From positions 1 to 64,000 of the forward strand of contig JAVFAS010000002.1 of assembly GCA_034002405.1 (NCBI GenBank): a stretch of DNA of 64,000 nucleotides, given 5' to 3'. Numbering within the stretch: the stretch's first letter is position 1; each line of letters starts with the position of its first letter. Shown in pieces: positions 20,143 to 30,289 of the stretch. The notes beneath the pieces were generated by a model. It saw only the letters and a list, made by a program, of their open reading frames with translations. It was not told where the DNA came from and ran no database searches. The DNA comes from SZUA-365 sp034002405. GTDB lineage: Bacteria; Bacteroidota; Ignavibacteria; SZUA-365. The translations under genes were made by a program, and so were the position numbers.

Positions 20143-21204
20143 TTACGCGTCCGTGCCGTCGTTGTCGTGAACGATTTCCCAGGTCTGTCCAGCGTAGAGG
20201 AGGGACTCGATCGTTCCCACCCCCTGTTTTTCGCGGGCCTGGGCGATATGCTGCGCGAGTTCGTCCTCGTAGGTGACACGCTCGATATCGAGGAAAATTC
20301 CGACCGGCAGCGGGAAACCCGGCTGATCGTTCATATGGGCGAGGATGAAGGCCAGCTCCTTCGACTTCGAATTGTGGATAATAAGGTCGTTTTCACTGTA
20401 GTCCTTCAGCGAAACGACCTGCGTATGGAAACCGTCGAGACGGAGTCCCTTGTCGCGTTCCTTGCCGAAGACCAGGGGTTTGCCGTGTTCGAGATACACG
20501 ACATTATCGTCGCGGGTGTCCTTGTTCGTGTAGAGATCGAATGCGCCATCGTTGAAGATCACGCAATTCTGGAGAATGTCGATGAACGCCGTGCCATGAT
20601 GGGTGTGCATCGCGATCATCATCTCCTTGAGATGCTTCGGGTCGCGGTCCATCGACCGCGCGACGAAGGTGCCCTCGGCGCCGAGCGCGATGAGCGCCGG
20701 ATTGAACGGATGGTCGATCACGCCGGTCGGACTCGTTTTCGTCTTCTGACCATGTACGGAGGTCGGTGAATACTGGCCCTTGGTGAGGGCGTAGATCTGG
20801 TTGTTGAACATCATCACGTTGATGTCCACGTTCCGGCGCAGCGCATGGATGAAGTGGTTCCCGCCGATCGAGAGGCAGTCGCCGTCACCGGTGGACACCC
20901 AGACCGAGAGATTCGGATGCGCGGTTTTGAGACCGGACGCGATCGCGAGTGCGCGGCCGTGAATGCCGTGCAGGCCGAACGTATCCATGTAATAGGGGAA
21001 GCGGCTCGAGCAGCCGATGCCCGCCACGACGGCGATGTCTTCCTTGCGGACGCCGACCTCGGGGAGGGCGCGCTGCAGCTGAGACAGCATGGAATAATCC
21101 CCACAGCCCGGACACCAACGGACGTCCTGGTCGGAGGCGAGATCCTTGGCGGTGAGAACCTTGATTTGATCGTTGACCGCGGTGGTATGTTCCTGATTGC
21201 TCAT
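20143..21204 (-). CDS. korB: 2-oxoacid:ferredoxin oxidoreductase, beta subunit
   Basis: 353 aa. This is the thiamine-diphosphate subunit. WCPGCGDYS near the N-terminus, GIGCSSRFPYY, and the TPP-binding block GDGDCLSIGGNH...NNQIYALTKGQ are all present. With KorA it oxidatively decarboxylates a 2-oxoacid, most likely 2-oxoglutarate, to the acyl-CoA while reducing ferredoxin, or runs in reverse to fix CO2. It lies 13 bp after korA. Substrate is inferred from the family's KorA/B organisation; pyruvate or branched-chain acids are not excluded. Confidence 0.92.
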   Translation of the reverse strand: MSNQEHTTAVNDQIKVLTAKDLASDQDVRWCPGCGDYSMLSQLQRALPEVGVRKEDIAVVAGIGCSSRFPYYMDTFGLHGIHGRALAIASGLKTAHPNLSVWVSTGDGDCLSIGGNHFIHALRRNVDINVMMFNNQIYALTKGQYSPTSVHGQKTKTSPTGVIDHPFNPALIALGAEGTFVARSMDRDPKHLKEMMIAMHTHHGTAFIDILQNCVIFNDGAFDLYTNKDTRDDNVVYLEHGKPLVFGKERDKGLRLDGFHTQVVSLKDYSENDLIIHNSKSKELAFILAHMNDQPGFPLPVGIFLDIERVTYEDELAQHIAQAREKQGVGTIESLLYAGQTWEIVHDNDGTDA

Positions 21205-21217
21205 GATCTTCTCGCCT

Positions 21218-23089
21218 TTACAACGTGTTCAGAATTTCAATGGCCTTCTCTTCGATTTCCATTGGCGTGAAGGGACGTCCCTGCACTTTCGGCATGGAAA
21301 TGGGGTCGAAGTGGTAATGCGCACGCAACAGGAAAGCCAGCTGCCCGAGGTTCATTTCCGGCAGAAGAATCTTCTTGAAGCGCGAGAGCACATCGCCGAG
21401 ATTCTTCGGGAAGGGATTCAGGTATTTGACATGGACGTGCGCGACCGAATGTCCCTTCGCCTGCATGCGTTCGACCGCCGTGCGGATATCGCCGTAGGTG
21501 CCGCCCCAGCCGAGAATGACAAGATCGGCATCCTCGTGACCGAACACCGTTTGCGCGGGAATGTCATTCGCGATCCCGGCGACTTTTTTCGCGCGCATTT
21601 CCACCATGAACTGATGGTTCATCGGGTCATGCGACACCGCACCCGTGATGTGTTGCTTCTCCAGCCCGCCGATGCGATGTTCGAAACCGGCCATGCCCGG
21701 GACGGCCCAGGGGCGTGACAGATGCTCGTTGCGTGCGTAGGGCTGGTAGTTCTCGGGATCGGATGCAAAGGGGACGGAGATGTCCGGTAAATCCTCGTCC
21801 TTCGGCAGCAGCCAGGGCTCGGAGCCGTTGGCGAGGAAGCCGTCGGTCAGAAGAACGACCGGTGTCATGTATTTGAGCGCGAGCCGAGAGGCTTCAAACG
21901 CCGCAAAGAAGCAGTTGGCGGGTGAAGATGCGGCAATGACGGGCACGGGGGCTTCTCCATTGCGACCAAGCACGGCCTGGAACAGATCCGACTGCTCGGG
22001 CTTCGTCGGGAGTCCGGTCGATGGTCCCCCGCGCTGCACATCAATGACGACCAGCGGGAGTTCGACCATGAGCGCGAGGCCGATGGCCTCGGTTTTCAGG
22101 GCCATGCCCGGACCACTCGTCGTGGTGAAACTGAGGGAGCCACCAAAGGACGCACCGATCGCGGTACACACGCCCGCGATTTCGTCCTCGGCCTGGAAAG
22201 TCTTGAAGCCGAAGTTTTTCCGCTTCGCGAGTTCCTGCAGGATTTCCGTCGCGGGTGTGATCGGATAGCTGCCGAGGAAGCCGGGGAGTCCGGATTTGAT
22301 CGTGGCCGCCACCATGCCGAGTGCCGTGGCTTCGTTGCCGGTGACGTTCCGGTAGGTTCCGGCCGGCAATGCGGCGGGACGCACATTGTACTGCACCGAG
22401 AACACTTCGGTCATGTTGCCGAAACTGTACCCCGCCTTGAGTGCCAGCTCGTTGGCGAGGGCCACCTTCGGTGCCTTCCCGAATTTCACTTTGATCCACT
22501 CGAGCGTCGAGTCCATCGGACGATTGTACATCCAGTAGAGCAGTCCGAGCGCGAAGAAGTTCTTCGAGCGCGCCATTTCCTTGGGACTCAGTCCAGTATC
22601 CTCGAGCGCCTTGTTCGTGAGCGACGTGATGCGCACGGGAAACACCTTGTAGGCGCCGAGACTTTCATCCTCGAGCGGATTGGTGTCGTACTTGGCCAGC
22701 TTGAGATTTTTCGCGTCGAAGGAGTCGACGTTGACGATAATATTTCCGCCTTCGTGAAGCTGCTTGAGATTCACCTTGAGCGCGGCGGGGTTCATCGCGA
22801 TCAGCGTATCGAAACGGTCGCCGGGCGTGTAGATCGGTTTGCTGCTGAATCGGATCTGAAATCCCGAAACTCCGTACAGCGTTCCTGATGGAGCGCGGAT
22901 TTCGGAAGGGTAGTCCGGGAATGTGCTGAGATCGTTTCCCAGCTGTGCGGTGGTGGTAGTGAATTGTGTTCCGGTCAGCTGCATACCGTCGCCGGAATCG
23001 CCTGCGAAGCGGATGGTTACCGCATCAACCTCCACGTAGTCCACGCTTTTGGTCTTGCGTCCATCCGCCGTTTCAACTGTTGTTGCCAT
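21218..23089 (-). CDS. korA: 2-oxoacid:ferredoxin oxidoreductase, alpha subunit (gamma-alpha fusion)
   Basis: 623 aa. The N-terminal about 200 residues form the gamma domain (VTIRFAGDSGDGMQLTG), and the rest is the pyrimidine-binding alpha domain with GNEATALGMVAA, SYPITPATEILQ, TTSGPGMALKTEAIG and the C-terminal transketolase-like region. This gamma-alpha fusion is typical of the 2-oxoglutarate:ferredoxin enzymes of FCB bacteria. It has its own candidate promoter (23126-23157) after a hairpin behind rplI. Forms an operon with korB. Confidence 0.93.
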   Translation of the reverse strand: MATTVETADGRKTKSVDYVEVDAVTIRFAGDSGDGMQLTGTQFTTTTAQLGNDLSTFPDYPSEIRAPSGTLYGVSGFQIRFSSKPIYTPGDRFDTLIAMNPAALKVNLKQLHEGGNIIVNVDSFDAKNLKLAKYDTNPLEDESLGAYKVFPVRITSLTNKALEDTGLSPKEMARSKNFFALGLLYWMYNRPMDSTLEWIKVKFGKAPKVALANELALKAGYSFGNMTEVFSVQYNVRPAALPAGTYRNVTGNEATALGMVAATIKSGLPGFLGSYPITPATEILQELAKRKNFGFKTFQAEDEIAGVCTAIGASFGGSLSFTTTSGPGMALKTEAIGLALMVELPLVVIDVQRGGPSTGLPTKPEQSDLFQAVLGRNGEAPVPVIAASSPANCFFAAFEASRLALKYMTPVVLLTDGFLANGSEPWLLPKDEDLPDISVPFASDPENYQPYARNEHLSRPWAVPGMAGFEHRIGGLEKQHITGAVSHDPMNHQFMVEMRAKKVAGIANDIPAQTVFGHEDADLVILGWGGTYGDIRTAVERMQAKGHSVAHVHVKYLNPFPKNLGDVLSRFKKILLPEMNLGQLAFLLRAHYHFDPISMPKVQGRPFTPMEIEEKAIEILNTL

Positions 23090-23125
23090 GATCCTGCCTG
23101 AGGTCGTACAAAGGTCAGATTTTTA

Positions 23126-23157
23126 TAAATATAGAATGTCCCCTCGACGGGGACAAG
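23126..23157 (-). promoter_or_regulatory. Candidate korAB promoter, Bacteroidota type
   Basis: On the minus strand CTTG (complement of 23154-23157) is followed after exactly 20 nt by TATATTTA (complement of 23126-23133). This is a one-base departure from the Bacteroidota -7 box TAnnTTTG. The korA ATG is about 37 nt downstream. Confidence 0.55.
23137..23155 (-). terminator. Hairpin after rplI
   Basis: Arms TGTCCCC and GGGGACA are separated by 5 nt. On the minus strand the stem is followed by TTCTATATTTATAAAAA, so it can end the rpsF-ssb-rplI transcript. It lies inside the spacer of the korA promoter. Confidence 0.5.
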
Positions 23158-23193
23158 GTAAAAGGTCAACGAAACAGGCGAGCGCGGCGGGGC

Positions 23194-23649
23194 TCAGTTT
23201 TCCTGGCGCACGACCCACACCTTGATTTTCGCGACGACCTCCGGGTGGAGCTTCGCGGAAACGGTGTAGATGCCAAGGACCTTGATGGGCTCGTCGATCT
23301 CGATCTTGCGTTTGTCGATGCTGAAGCCCTTCGCGGCGAGTTTTTCCGCGACCATTTCCTTGGTGACGGTGCCGAAAAGTTTGTCTTCCTCACCGACCTG
23401 CATGGCGATGGTGATGGCGTTTTCGTGCTTCTCGAGTTCGGTTGCGATATCGCTCGCCGCCTTGAGTTCGCGGTTCAGCTTCACCTGCAGGCTACGGCGC
23501 TCCTGCTCGAGCACCTGCACGTTGCCTTTCGTGGCGACGTAGGCCATCCCGCGCGGAAGAAGGTAGTTGCGCGCGTAGCCGTCCTTGACGGACACGACCT
23601 CGCCCATCTTCCCGAGCGTCTCGATGTTCTGGCGTAAAATGACTTTCAT
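23194..23649 (-). CDS. rplI: 50S ribosomal protein L9
   Basis: 151 aa, normal length. N-terminal L9 signature MKVILRQNIETLGKMGEVVSVKDGYARNYLLP is followed by the long connecting helix and the C-terminal domain (LFGTVTKEMVAEKL). L9 binds 23S rRNA at the base of the L1 stalk. It follows ssb by 48 bp; the rpsR gene that normally sits between them is absent. Confidence 0.97.
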   Translation of the reverse strand: MKVILRQNIETLGKMGEVVSVKDGYARNYLLPRGMAYVATKGNVQVLEQERRSLQVKLNRELKAASDIATELEKHENAITIAMQVGEEDKLFGTVTKEMVAEKLAAKGFSIDKRKIEIDEPIKVLGIYTVSAKLHPEVVAKIKVWVVRQEN

Positions 23650-23697
23650 TGCTTTCTCCGGTCGGATATCTGTAATTGCTGTTCTGTATCGTTTCGG

Positions 23698-24198
23698 TCA
23701 GTCCCTGTCGTGATTGGCGGTGACGCGCTCCACATCGAAGGTGAAGAATGTGTCATCGCCGCCGTCAAACAGCTCGAACAGCCCGTCTTCTTCATCGCTG
23801 AAGGAGCCGTGATGGTCATCCTCCTCATGCACGCCGTTGCCGTTCGTACGGCCGTTCTTGTTGAGGAACTGGATGCGACGCGCCTTGACTTCGAGAATGC
23901 TGCGGTTGCTGCCATCCTCGCTGCGCCAGGTCCGCGTCTGCAATTCTCCTTCGATCAGCACGGCGCTGCCCTTGCGCAGGCGCAGATGGCAGCTTTCGGC
24001 CAGCTTGTTCCAGGCGACGATGCCGATATAGCACACGTCCTCCTGCCAGGAGTTATTGCGGTCTTTATATCGCCTGTTGGAGGCGATCGAGAAGTTCACG
24101 ACGGGGGTATTGTTCGATGTCGTCCGGAAAATCGGGTCCTTGGTGAGATTCCCCACGATCAGGACATAATTCAGTTCCGGCATCTTCAGATCTGCCAT
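23698..24198 (-). CDS. ssb: Single-stranded DNA-binding protein
   Basis: 166 aa. The OB fold begins at MPELNYVLIVGNLTKDP and includes FSIASNRRYKD and VAWNKLAESC. The C-terminal tail is acidic (EEDDHH, SDEEDGLFELFDGGDD) but ends in TANHDRD instead of the usual DDDIPF peptide that recruits partner proteins. I chose ATG 24198 with GAGGA upstream; a start at 24183 (MPELNY) is also possible. It lies between rpsF and rplI, the standard position. Confidence 0.92.
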   Translation of the reverse strand: MADLKMPELNYVLIVGNLTKDPIFRTTSNNTPVVNFSIASNRRYKDRNNSWQEDVCYIGIVAWNKLAESCHLRLRKGSAVLIEGELQTRTWRSEDGSNRSILEVKARRIQFLNKNGRTNGNGVHEEDDHHGSFSDEEDGLFELFDGGDDTFFTFDVERVTANHDRD

Positions 24199-24268
24199 GT
24201 GGCTTCCTCGCGTTTCATACACATCGCGCGGCGATAACCGCCGGACGGGGCGGCGCGGTCGCGCATCC

Positions 24269-24679
24269 TCAGCCGGCTTTTTCTTCCTTCGCGGCGACGG
24301 GGCCATCCTTCTTCTCGTCGGCGGCGGCTTCCGCGGCTTCCTTTTCCTGGGCGGCCATGGCGGCACGGGTGCGTTTTGCCGTGAGTTCCCGTGCATCGAG
24401 CGCGACCGTGAGATAGCGCATGACGTTCTCGTCGAGCGTGAGGAAGCGCTCGACTTTTTCAACGATGCGTCCTTCGGCCTCGAATTCGAGACAGACATAG
24501 AAGCCGTTGTGTTTCTTCGCGATGGGATAGGCGAGACGGCGGCGGCCGAGGTGGTCGGTGTTGACGAGTTCGCCGCCGTTCTTGACGACGGTGTCTTCGG
24601 CCATTTTCACCGTGGATTCGATCTGTGCGTCATCCAACCCGGGGTTGATGATGAACGTGCACTCGTAATAGCGTTTCAT
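24269..24679 (-). CDS. rpsF: 30S ribosomal protein S6
   Basis: 136 aa. The S6 fold is clear: MKRYYECTFIINPGLDD, VKNGGELVNTDHLGRRRLAYPI, and NVMRYLTVAL. A long Ala/Glu/Lys tail follows, common in this group. S6 forms a heterodimer with S18 on the platform of the 30S subunit; rpsR is not in this window. ATG 24679 is the family start, and the open frame to 24808 is not used. Confidence 0.96.
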   Translation of the reverse strand: MKRYYECTFIINPGLDDAQIESTVKMAEDTVVKNGGELVNTDHLGRRRLAYPIAKKHNGFYVCLEFEAEGRIVEKVERFLTLDENVMRYLTVALDARELTAKRTRAAMAAQEKEAAEAAADEKKDGPVAAKEEKAG

Positions 24680-24702
24680 TGAAGCAGTGCCCTTTGGACT
24701 GT

Positions 24703-24740
24703 TGAAGAAAAAGCGGCCCGGCGACGCCAATGCGCCGCCG
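24703..24740 (-). terminator. Intrinsic terminator after hppA, or rpsF leader hairpin
   Basis: On the minus strand CGGCGGCGC and GCGTCGCCG form a 9-bp stem (one G-U) with loop ATTG (24719-24740). GGGCCGC and then TTTTTCTTC follow. It fits a Rho-independent terminator for pth-hppA. As it ends only about 24 nt before the rpsF ATG, it could instead be part of an S6 autoregulatory leader. Confidence 0.65.
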
Positions 24741-24776
24741 AGCAGGGTCTGTTGGTATCGTAAGGAACGTGATCCG

Positions 24777-26782
<2,006 letters not shown>

Positions 26783-26786
<4 letters not shown>

Positions 26787-27418
26787 ATCGAATCCCGATG
26801 AGTTGTTGGTGGAGTGTTGTAAGCGTTCATCGCCCGCTGCATGCCGGAATCCATGATCGCGAGCACGGCCTGCGCCGCCCGGTCGATCATGGAGACGACA
26901 TGGGGGAGTTCCTCTTCTTCAAACGGGCTCAAGACATACCCCGCAAGATCATCAGATGTGGACGAAAAATCAATTCCGCATCGCAACCGCGGAATGCGAT
27001 CCGTCCCCGTCATCTCGAGAATGGACGCCAGTCCGTTATGTCCGCCATCGCTTCCGCGGCTTCGCAGCCGCAGTTGTCCGAGTGGGAGCTGCACTTCGTC
27101 GTAGACAACCAGAAGATCGTCATCGTACAGTTCAAACTCCTCCATCAGGCCGACGACCGCGTCGCCACTTCGATTCATGTACGTCACGGGTTTGCAGAGA
27201 ATGACATCCCATTCTCCGTGACGCCCCATTGCCTGGAGTCTGTTTCCTTCAACAAAAAACTCGCGGATACGCAGAATATCCGCGAGTTTGTTCACGACTC
27301 GGAAGCCGATGTTGTGGCGCGTCCGTTCGTAGCGGGGACCCGGATTCCCGAGGCCCACGACGCACAGCACCGGGCGCCGCGCAGGCATTTCTGCGTCGTG
27401 TGCGGTCGCCTGATCCAA
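26783..27418 (-). CDS. pth: Peptidyl-tRNA hydrolase
   Basis: 211 aa. It releases peptides from dropped-off peptidyl-tRNA. Signature residues are VVGLGNPGPRYERTRHNIGF (catalytic His in RHNIG), KPVTYMNRSG, VVYDEVQLPLG and GSDGGHNGLASI. The N-terminus has about 15 extra residues before the fold. It starts 5 bp after rplY and overlaps hppA by 4 bp, so rplY-pth-hppA form one operon. Confidence 0.96.
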
Positions 27419-27423
27419 ACGAC

Positions 27424-28050
27424 TTACGCGCTCTCGCCTTCGTCCTTTCCTTCACCACCGACCTGGGGCTCGGCTGCTTCCTCACCGGTCGCCTCCGCTT
27501 CCGCGCGGGCATGGCCGATCACCGCCACGGGAACATCGCCGCTGGTGATGATCTCGACATTGGGCACGACCAGATCCGCGACCGTGAGCGCGGCACCGGC
27601 GACCAGACCGGTCACGTCGACCCTGATGAGCTCGGGCAGGTCCTTCGGCAGGCACTCGACTTCCACCTTGTAGAGGGTCTGCGTCATCACGCCACCAGCA
27701 CGCACGCCTTCGGCCTGACCGTCGAGCGTGATGGGGACCTCGAATTTCATCTTCTGGCCACGCACGACACCGACCAGATCGATGTGCATGATGCGGTCGG
27801 TGATCGGATCGAACTGCACTTCGCGCAGGATGGCGGCCTCGCTCGTGCCGTCACTGAAGCGGAGGTCGACGATATGCGTCTCCGAGGTGTAGACCAGCGA
27901 TCGGAGATCGAGGGCTTCCACTTCGATGGGAATGTTCTTGTCACTGCCGTGATAGAACACCCCCGGAACCTTGCCGTCCCGGCGGGCGGTGTTCGATTTC
28001 GAACGGCCCTTGTAATCGCGAATGGTTGCGTTGAGCGTGATTTCAGCCAC
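27424..28050 (-). CDS. rplY: 50S ribosomal protein L25 (CTC form)
   Basis: 208 aa, the long CTC/TL5 type with an N-terminal 5S-rRNA-binding domain (TIRDYKGRSKSNTARRDGKVPGV) and a C-terminal beta domain (LPKDLPELIRVDVTGL). A Glu/Gly/Ala-rich acidic tail ends the protein. The rplY-pth pairing is common in bacteria. It lies 29 bp after prs. Confidence 0.95.
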   Translation of the reverse strand: MAEITLNATIRDYKGRSKSNTARRDGKVPGVFYHGSDKNIPIEVEALDLRSLVYTSETHIVDLRFSDGTSEAAILREVQFDPITDRIMHIDLVGVVRGQKMKFEVPITLDGQAEGVRAGGVMTQTLYKVEVECLPKDLPELIRVDVTGLVAGAALTVADLVVPNVEIITSGDVPVAVIGHARAEAEATGEEAAEPQVGGEGKDEGESA

Positions 28051-28079
28051 GGGAGTACTCCTGATAAAACGTGTATCGA

Positions 28080-29027
28080 TTACATTAGTTTGTCTTTGTC
28101 AATGTCGAACAGCGAACTGATCGACTGATGCAGATGCGTTCGTTTGATCGCCTCGGCGAAGAGGCCGGCGACCGTCTGCACGTCGATCAGGCCAGTTTGT
28201 CTCATTTCCTCACGCAACGGCAACGTGTCGGTGACCAGCACTTTCGTCACGCCCGAATCGCGGATTTTCTCGGGAGCTTGCCCGGAAAACACCGCATGGG
28301 TACAGGCGCCGTAGACGTGTTCGGCACCCGCGTTCTTCAACGCCTTTACCGCGTTGGCGAAGGTACCGCCGGTATCGATCATGTCGTCGACGAGCAGCAC
28401 GTTCCGTCCTTCCACCTGTCCGATGATGTTCATCACCTCGGCCTCGTTCTGTCGCGGACGACGCTTGTCGAGCACGACGAGTTCGGCTTTGAGACGTTTG
28501 GCGAAGGATCGCGCCATTTTGATTCCGCCCACATCGGGCGACACCACCGAAAGATTTTCGATCGCCTGCTCGCGGAAGGATTTCAACAACACCGCCGACG
28601 AGTAGAGATGATCGAACGGAATATCGAAAAAACCCTGAATCTGCGGCGCGTGCAGATCCATCGAGACGATGCGGTCGGCGCCGGCGCTGGTGATCAGATT
28701 CGCCACCAGTTTCGCCGTGATCGCGACACGCGGCTGATCCTTGCGGTCCTGCCGCGCGTAGCCAAAGTATGGAATGACCGCGGTCACGCGGCGCGCGGAT
28801 GCGCGTTTCGCCGCGTCGATCAGGATCAACAGCTCGAACAGATTTTCCGCGGGCGGATTCGTGCTCTGGATGATGAAGACATCGCGGCCACGAATGTTCT
28901 CGCGGTACTTGACCCAGATTTCGCCATCCGAGAAGGTCTTGATCTCGCATGCCCCGAGGGGTTCACCAATCTGCGCGGCAATGTTCTCGGCGAGTGCCGG
29001 GTTCGATCGTCCACTGAAGACTAACAT
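28080..29027 (-). CDS. prs: Ribose-phosphate pyrophosphokinase
   Basis: 315 aa, full length. It makes PRPP from ribose 5-phosphate and ATP for nucleotide, His and Trp synthesis. Signatures: SGRSNPALAENIA, FSDGEIWVKYRENIRG, the catalytic DLHAPQIQGFFDIP, and the PRPP-binding VDDMIDTGGT. It is just downstream of tRNA-Gln and heads the prs-rplY-pth-hppA run. Confidence 0.97.
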   Translation of the reverse strand: MLVFSGRSNPALAENIAAQIGEPLGACEIKTFSDGEIWVKYRENIRGRDVFIIQSTNPPAENLFELLILIDAAKRASARRVTAVIPYFGYARQDRKDQPRVAITAKLVANLITSAGADRIVSMDLHAPQIQGFFDIPFDHLYSSAVLLKSFREQAIENLSVVSPDVGGIKMARSFAKRLKAELVVLDKRRPRQNEAEVMNIIGQVEGRNVLLVDDMIDTGGTFANAVKALKNAGAEHVYGACTHAVFSGQAPEKIRDSGVTKVLVTDTLPLREEMRQTGLIDVQTVAGLFAEAIKRTHLHQSISSLFDIDKDKLM

Positions 29028-29105
29028 GCGTCAGGACCTCTCCTGGGTTGGTCGCGCCATCGTTCGAGCTTGGCAGCCATCATTCACGTCTGGCAACCAT
29101 CGCAG

Positions 29106-29177
29106 CTGGGGCGGCAGGATTCGAACCTGCGCGTGTCGGCTCCAAAGGCCGATGCCTTACCGCTTGGCTACGCCCCA
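29106..29177 (-). tRNA. tRNA-Gln (anticodon UUG)
   Basis: 72 nt cloverleaf on the minus strand. Acceptor TGGGGCG pairs with CGCCCCA, the D arm is TAGCCAAGCGGTAAGGCA, and the anticodon stem TCGGC/GCCGA frames CTTTGGA with anticodon TTG. The T arm is GCAGG-TTCGAAT-CCTGC, discriminator G. The 3' CCA is not encoded. Confidence 0.95.
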
Positions 29178-29215
29178 CTCAAACTTTAAAGTTTACTGCA
29201 AAATGCAGTAGTTTG

Positions 29216-29247
29216 CAAATATACGACAGCCGGAAATGTGAGTCAAA
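29216..29247 (-). promoter_or_regulatory. tRNA-Gln promoter, Bacteroidota consensus
   Basis: On the minus strand TTTG (complement of 29244-29247) and TATATTTG (complement of 29216-29223) are spaced by exactly 20 nt. This is a full match to the Bacteroidota TTTG-N19-21-TAnnTTTG promoter. The tRNA begins about 39 nt downstream. Two palindromes lie in the short leader: ACTGCAAAATGCAGT and AAACTTTAAAGTTT (29181-29194). Confidence 0.8.
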
Positions 29248-29288
29248 TCAATCGGATACACGGCGCGGACGCGCGGGGGACGCGGCGT

Positions 29289-30047
29289 CTACACCCCGCT
29301 CCTGAGCCGTTCGGCGATTCTGCGTGGCAAACCGCGTGAAATTATCTTCCGTCCCGCGGCTTCCACATCGTAGGCCACGCGCCGGTTTTCATAACTCCCC
29401 GCCACCGTGTCGAGCACGCCGTAACTCGCGCGCCAGTTTCCATCGCGCGGCTGGCCCACGCTCCCGACGTTGATGAGAAAGCGCCGATCATGCGCGTAGT
29501 CCGGCGCCCCCGCGTCGATGGGGAAAATGCCCGGCACGTGCGAGTGCCCGATGAAACAGATGCGTTCGTGGAAATGACGCCCGTACCCGCGGGCTTCCAT
29601 TCCGGTGAAAACATAGTCCCACTGCTCCGGTGCACGCGGCGCGGAATGGACGAAGAGGAGATCGTCCTTCGAAACGCGATACGGCAGACCGCGCAGAAAG
29701 GCCAGGTCATCCGCCGAGAGTTGCGCGATGGTCCATTCCAGTGCGAGCCGTGCGTTCGGATTGAAAAACGCCCGCTCCGGAACGGAGAACGTCGCCGCGT
29801 CGTGATTGCCGAGAACACAGAGATCCACGCGTTCACGCACGAGCGCAAGACACGCCGACGGATCGGCACCGTAGCCGACGATGTCGCCGAGACAGACGAT
29901 CCGGTCGGCTTCCACCGCGTCGATATCCGCGAGCACGGCGTGCAGCGCGTCGAGGTTGGCATGTATGTCGGAAATGATCGCGAGTCGCACGGGCACGCAG
30001 TGAGGGGTGATATCGAACAAGCTATGCATGAGCAGGGCGAAAATCAA
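29289..30047 (-). CDS. Calcineurin-like metallophosphoesterase
   Basis: 252 aa at most. Di-metal ligands of the family are visible: SDIHANLDAL (D-x-H), CLGDIVGYG (GD), GNHDAA (GNHD), and GHSHVPGIF (GHxH). It fits YfcE/MJ0936-type cytoplasmic phosphodiesterases; the substrate is unknown. The true start is unclear: ATG 30047, ATG 30029, or GTG 29990, which begins exactly at VRLAIISDIHANL and gives 233 aa. No strong ribosome-binding site picks one. Confidence 0.85.
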   Translation of the reverse strand: MIFALLMHSLFDITPHCVPVRLAIISDIHANLDALHAVLADIDAVEADRIVCLGDIVGYGADPSACLALVRERVDLCVLGNHDAATFSVPERAFFNPNARLALEWTIAQLSADDLAFLRGLPYRVSKDDLLFVHSAPRAPEQWDYVFTGMEARGYGRHFHERICFIGHSHVPGIFPIDAGAPDYAHDRRFLINVGSVGQPRDGNWRASYGVLDTVAGSYENRRVAYDVEAAGRKIISRGLPRRIAERLRSGV

Positions 30048-30081
30048 GCACGGAGGCCACGCCCGTCGGACGCACCGCGAC

Positions 30082-30165
30082 CGATCAGACGCGCGTGGCG
30101 AGCGATCAGACCCGCGTACCGAGCGATCAGACCCGCGTGCCGAGCGATCAGACCCGCGTGGCGGT
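30082..30165. repeat. 21-bp tandem repeat, 4 copies
   Basis: Units begin at 30082, 30103, 30124 and 30145 and start CGATCAGACCCGCGT; they differ at only a few positions. The array lies in the divergent region between the metallophosphoesterase and the OstA-like gene. Being a multiple of three it stays open in several frames, but I see no reason to believe it is translated. Confidence 0.9.
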
Positions 30166-30236
30166 TGTGCTCCCGCTCCCCGCGTTCGCTCCGATCCTGC
30201 GCGGTCGCGTACTGGCTTTTGCCGTTCCCACCGGTG

Positions 30237-30244
30237 TATCTTGC
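30237..30244 (+). promoter_or_regulatory. Candidate -7 element TATCTTGC
   Basis: This is the same octamer as before the Omp85 gene at 13461. The ATG at 30248 would lie at or before the transcript start, which favours the in-frame ATG at 30290 as the start of the OstA-like protein. Confidence 0.35.
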
Positions 30245-30289
30245 CACATGATACAGTCGAAGATCCCTCGCGTCCTGTTCTCTCCGTGC

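Noticed and set aside
30082..30165. CRISPR array
   Set aside because: The 21-bp units are directly adjacent with no spacers, and there are no cas genes.
30095..30289. Translation of the 21-bp repeats as the N-terminus of the OstA-like protein
   Set aside because: It would place a repetitive hydrophilic segment before the signal peptide; starts at 30290 or 30248 are far more natural.
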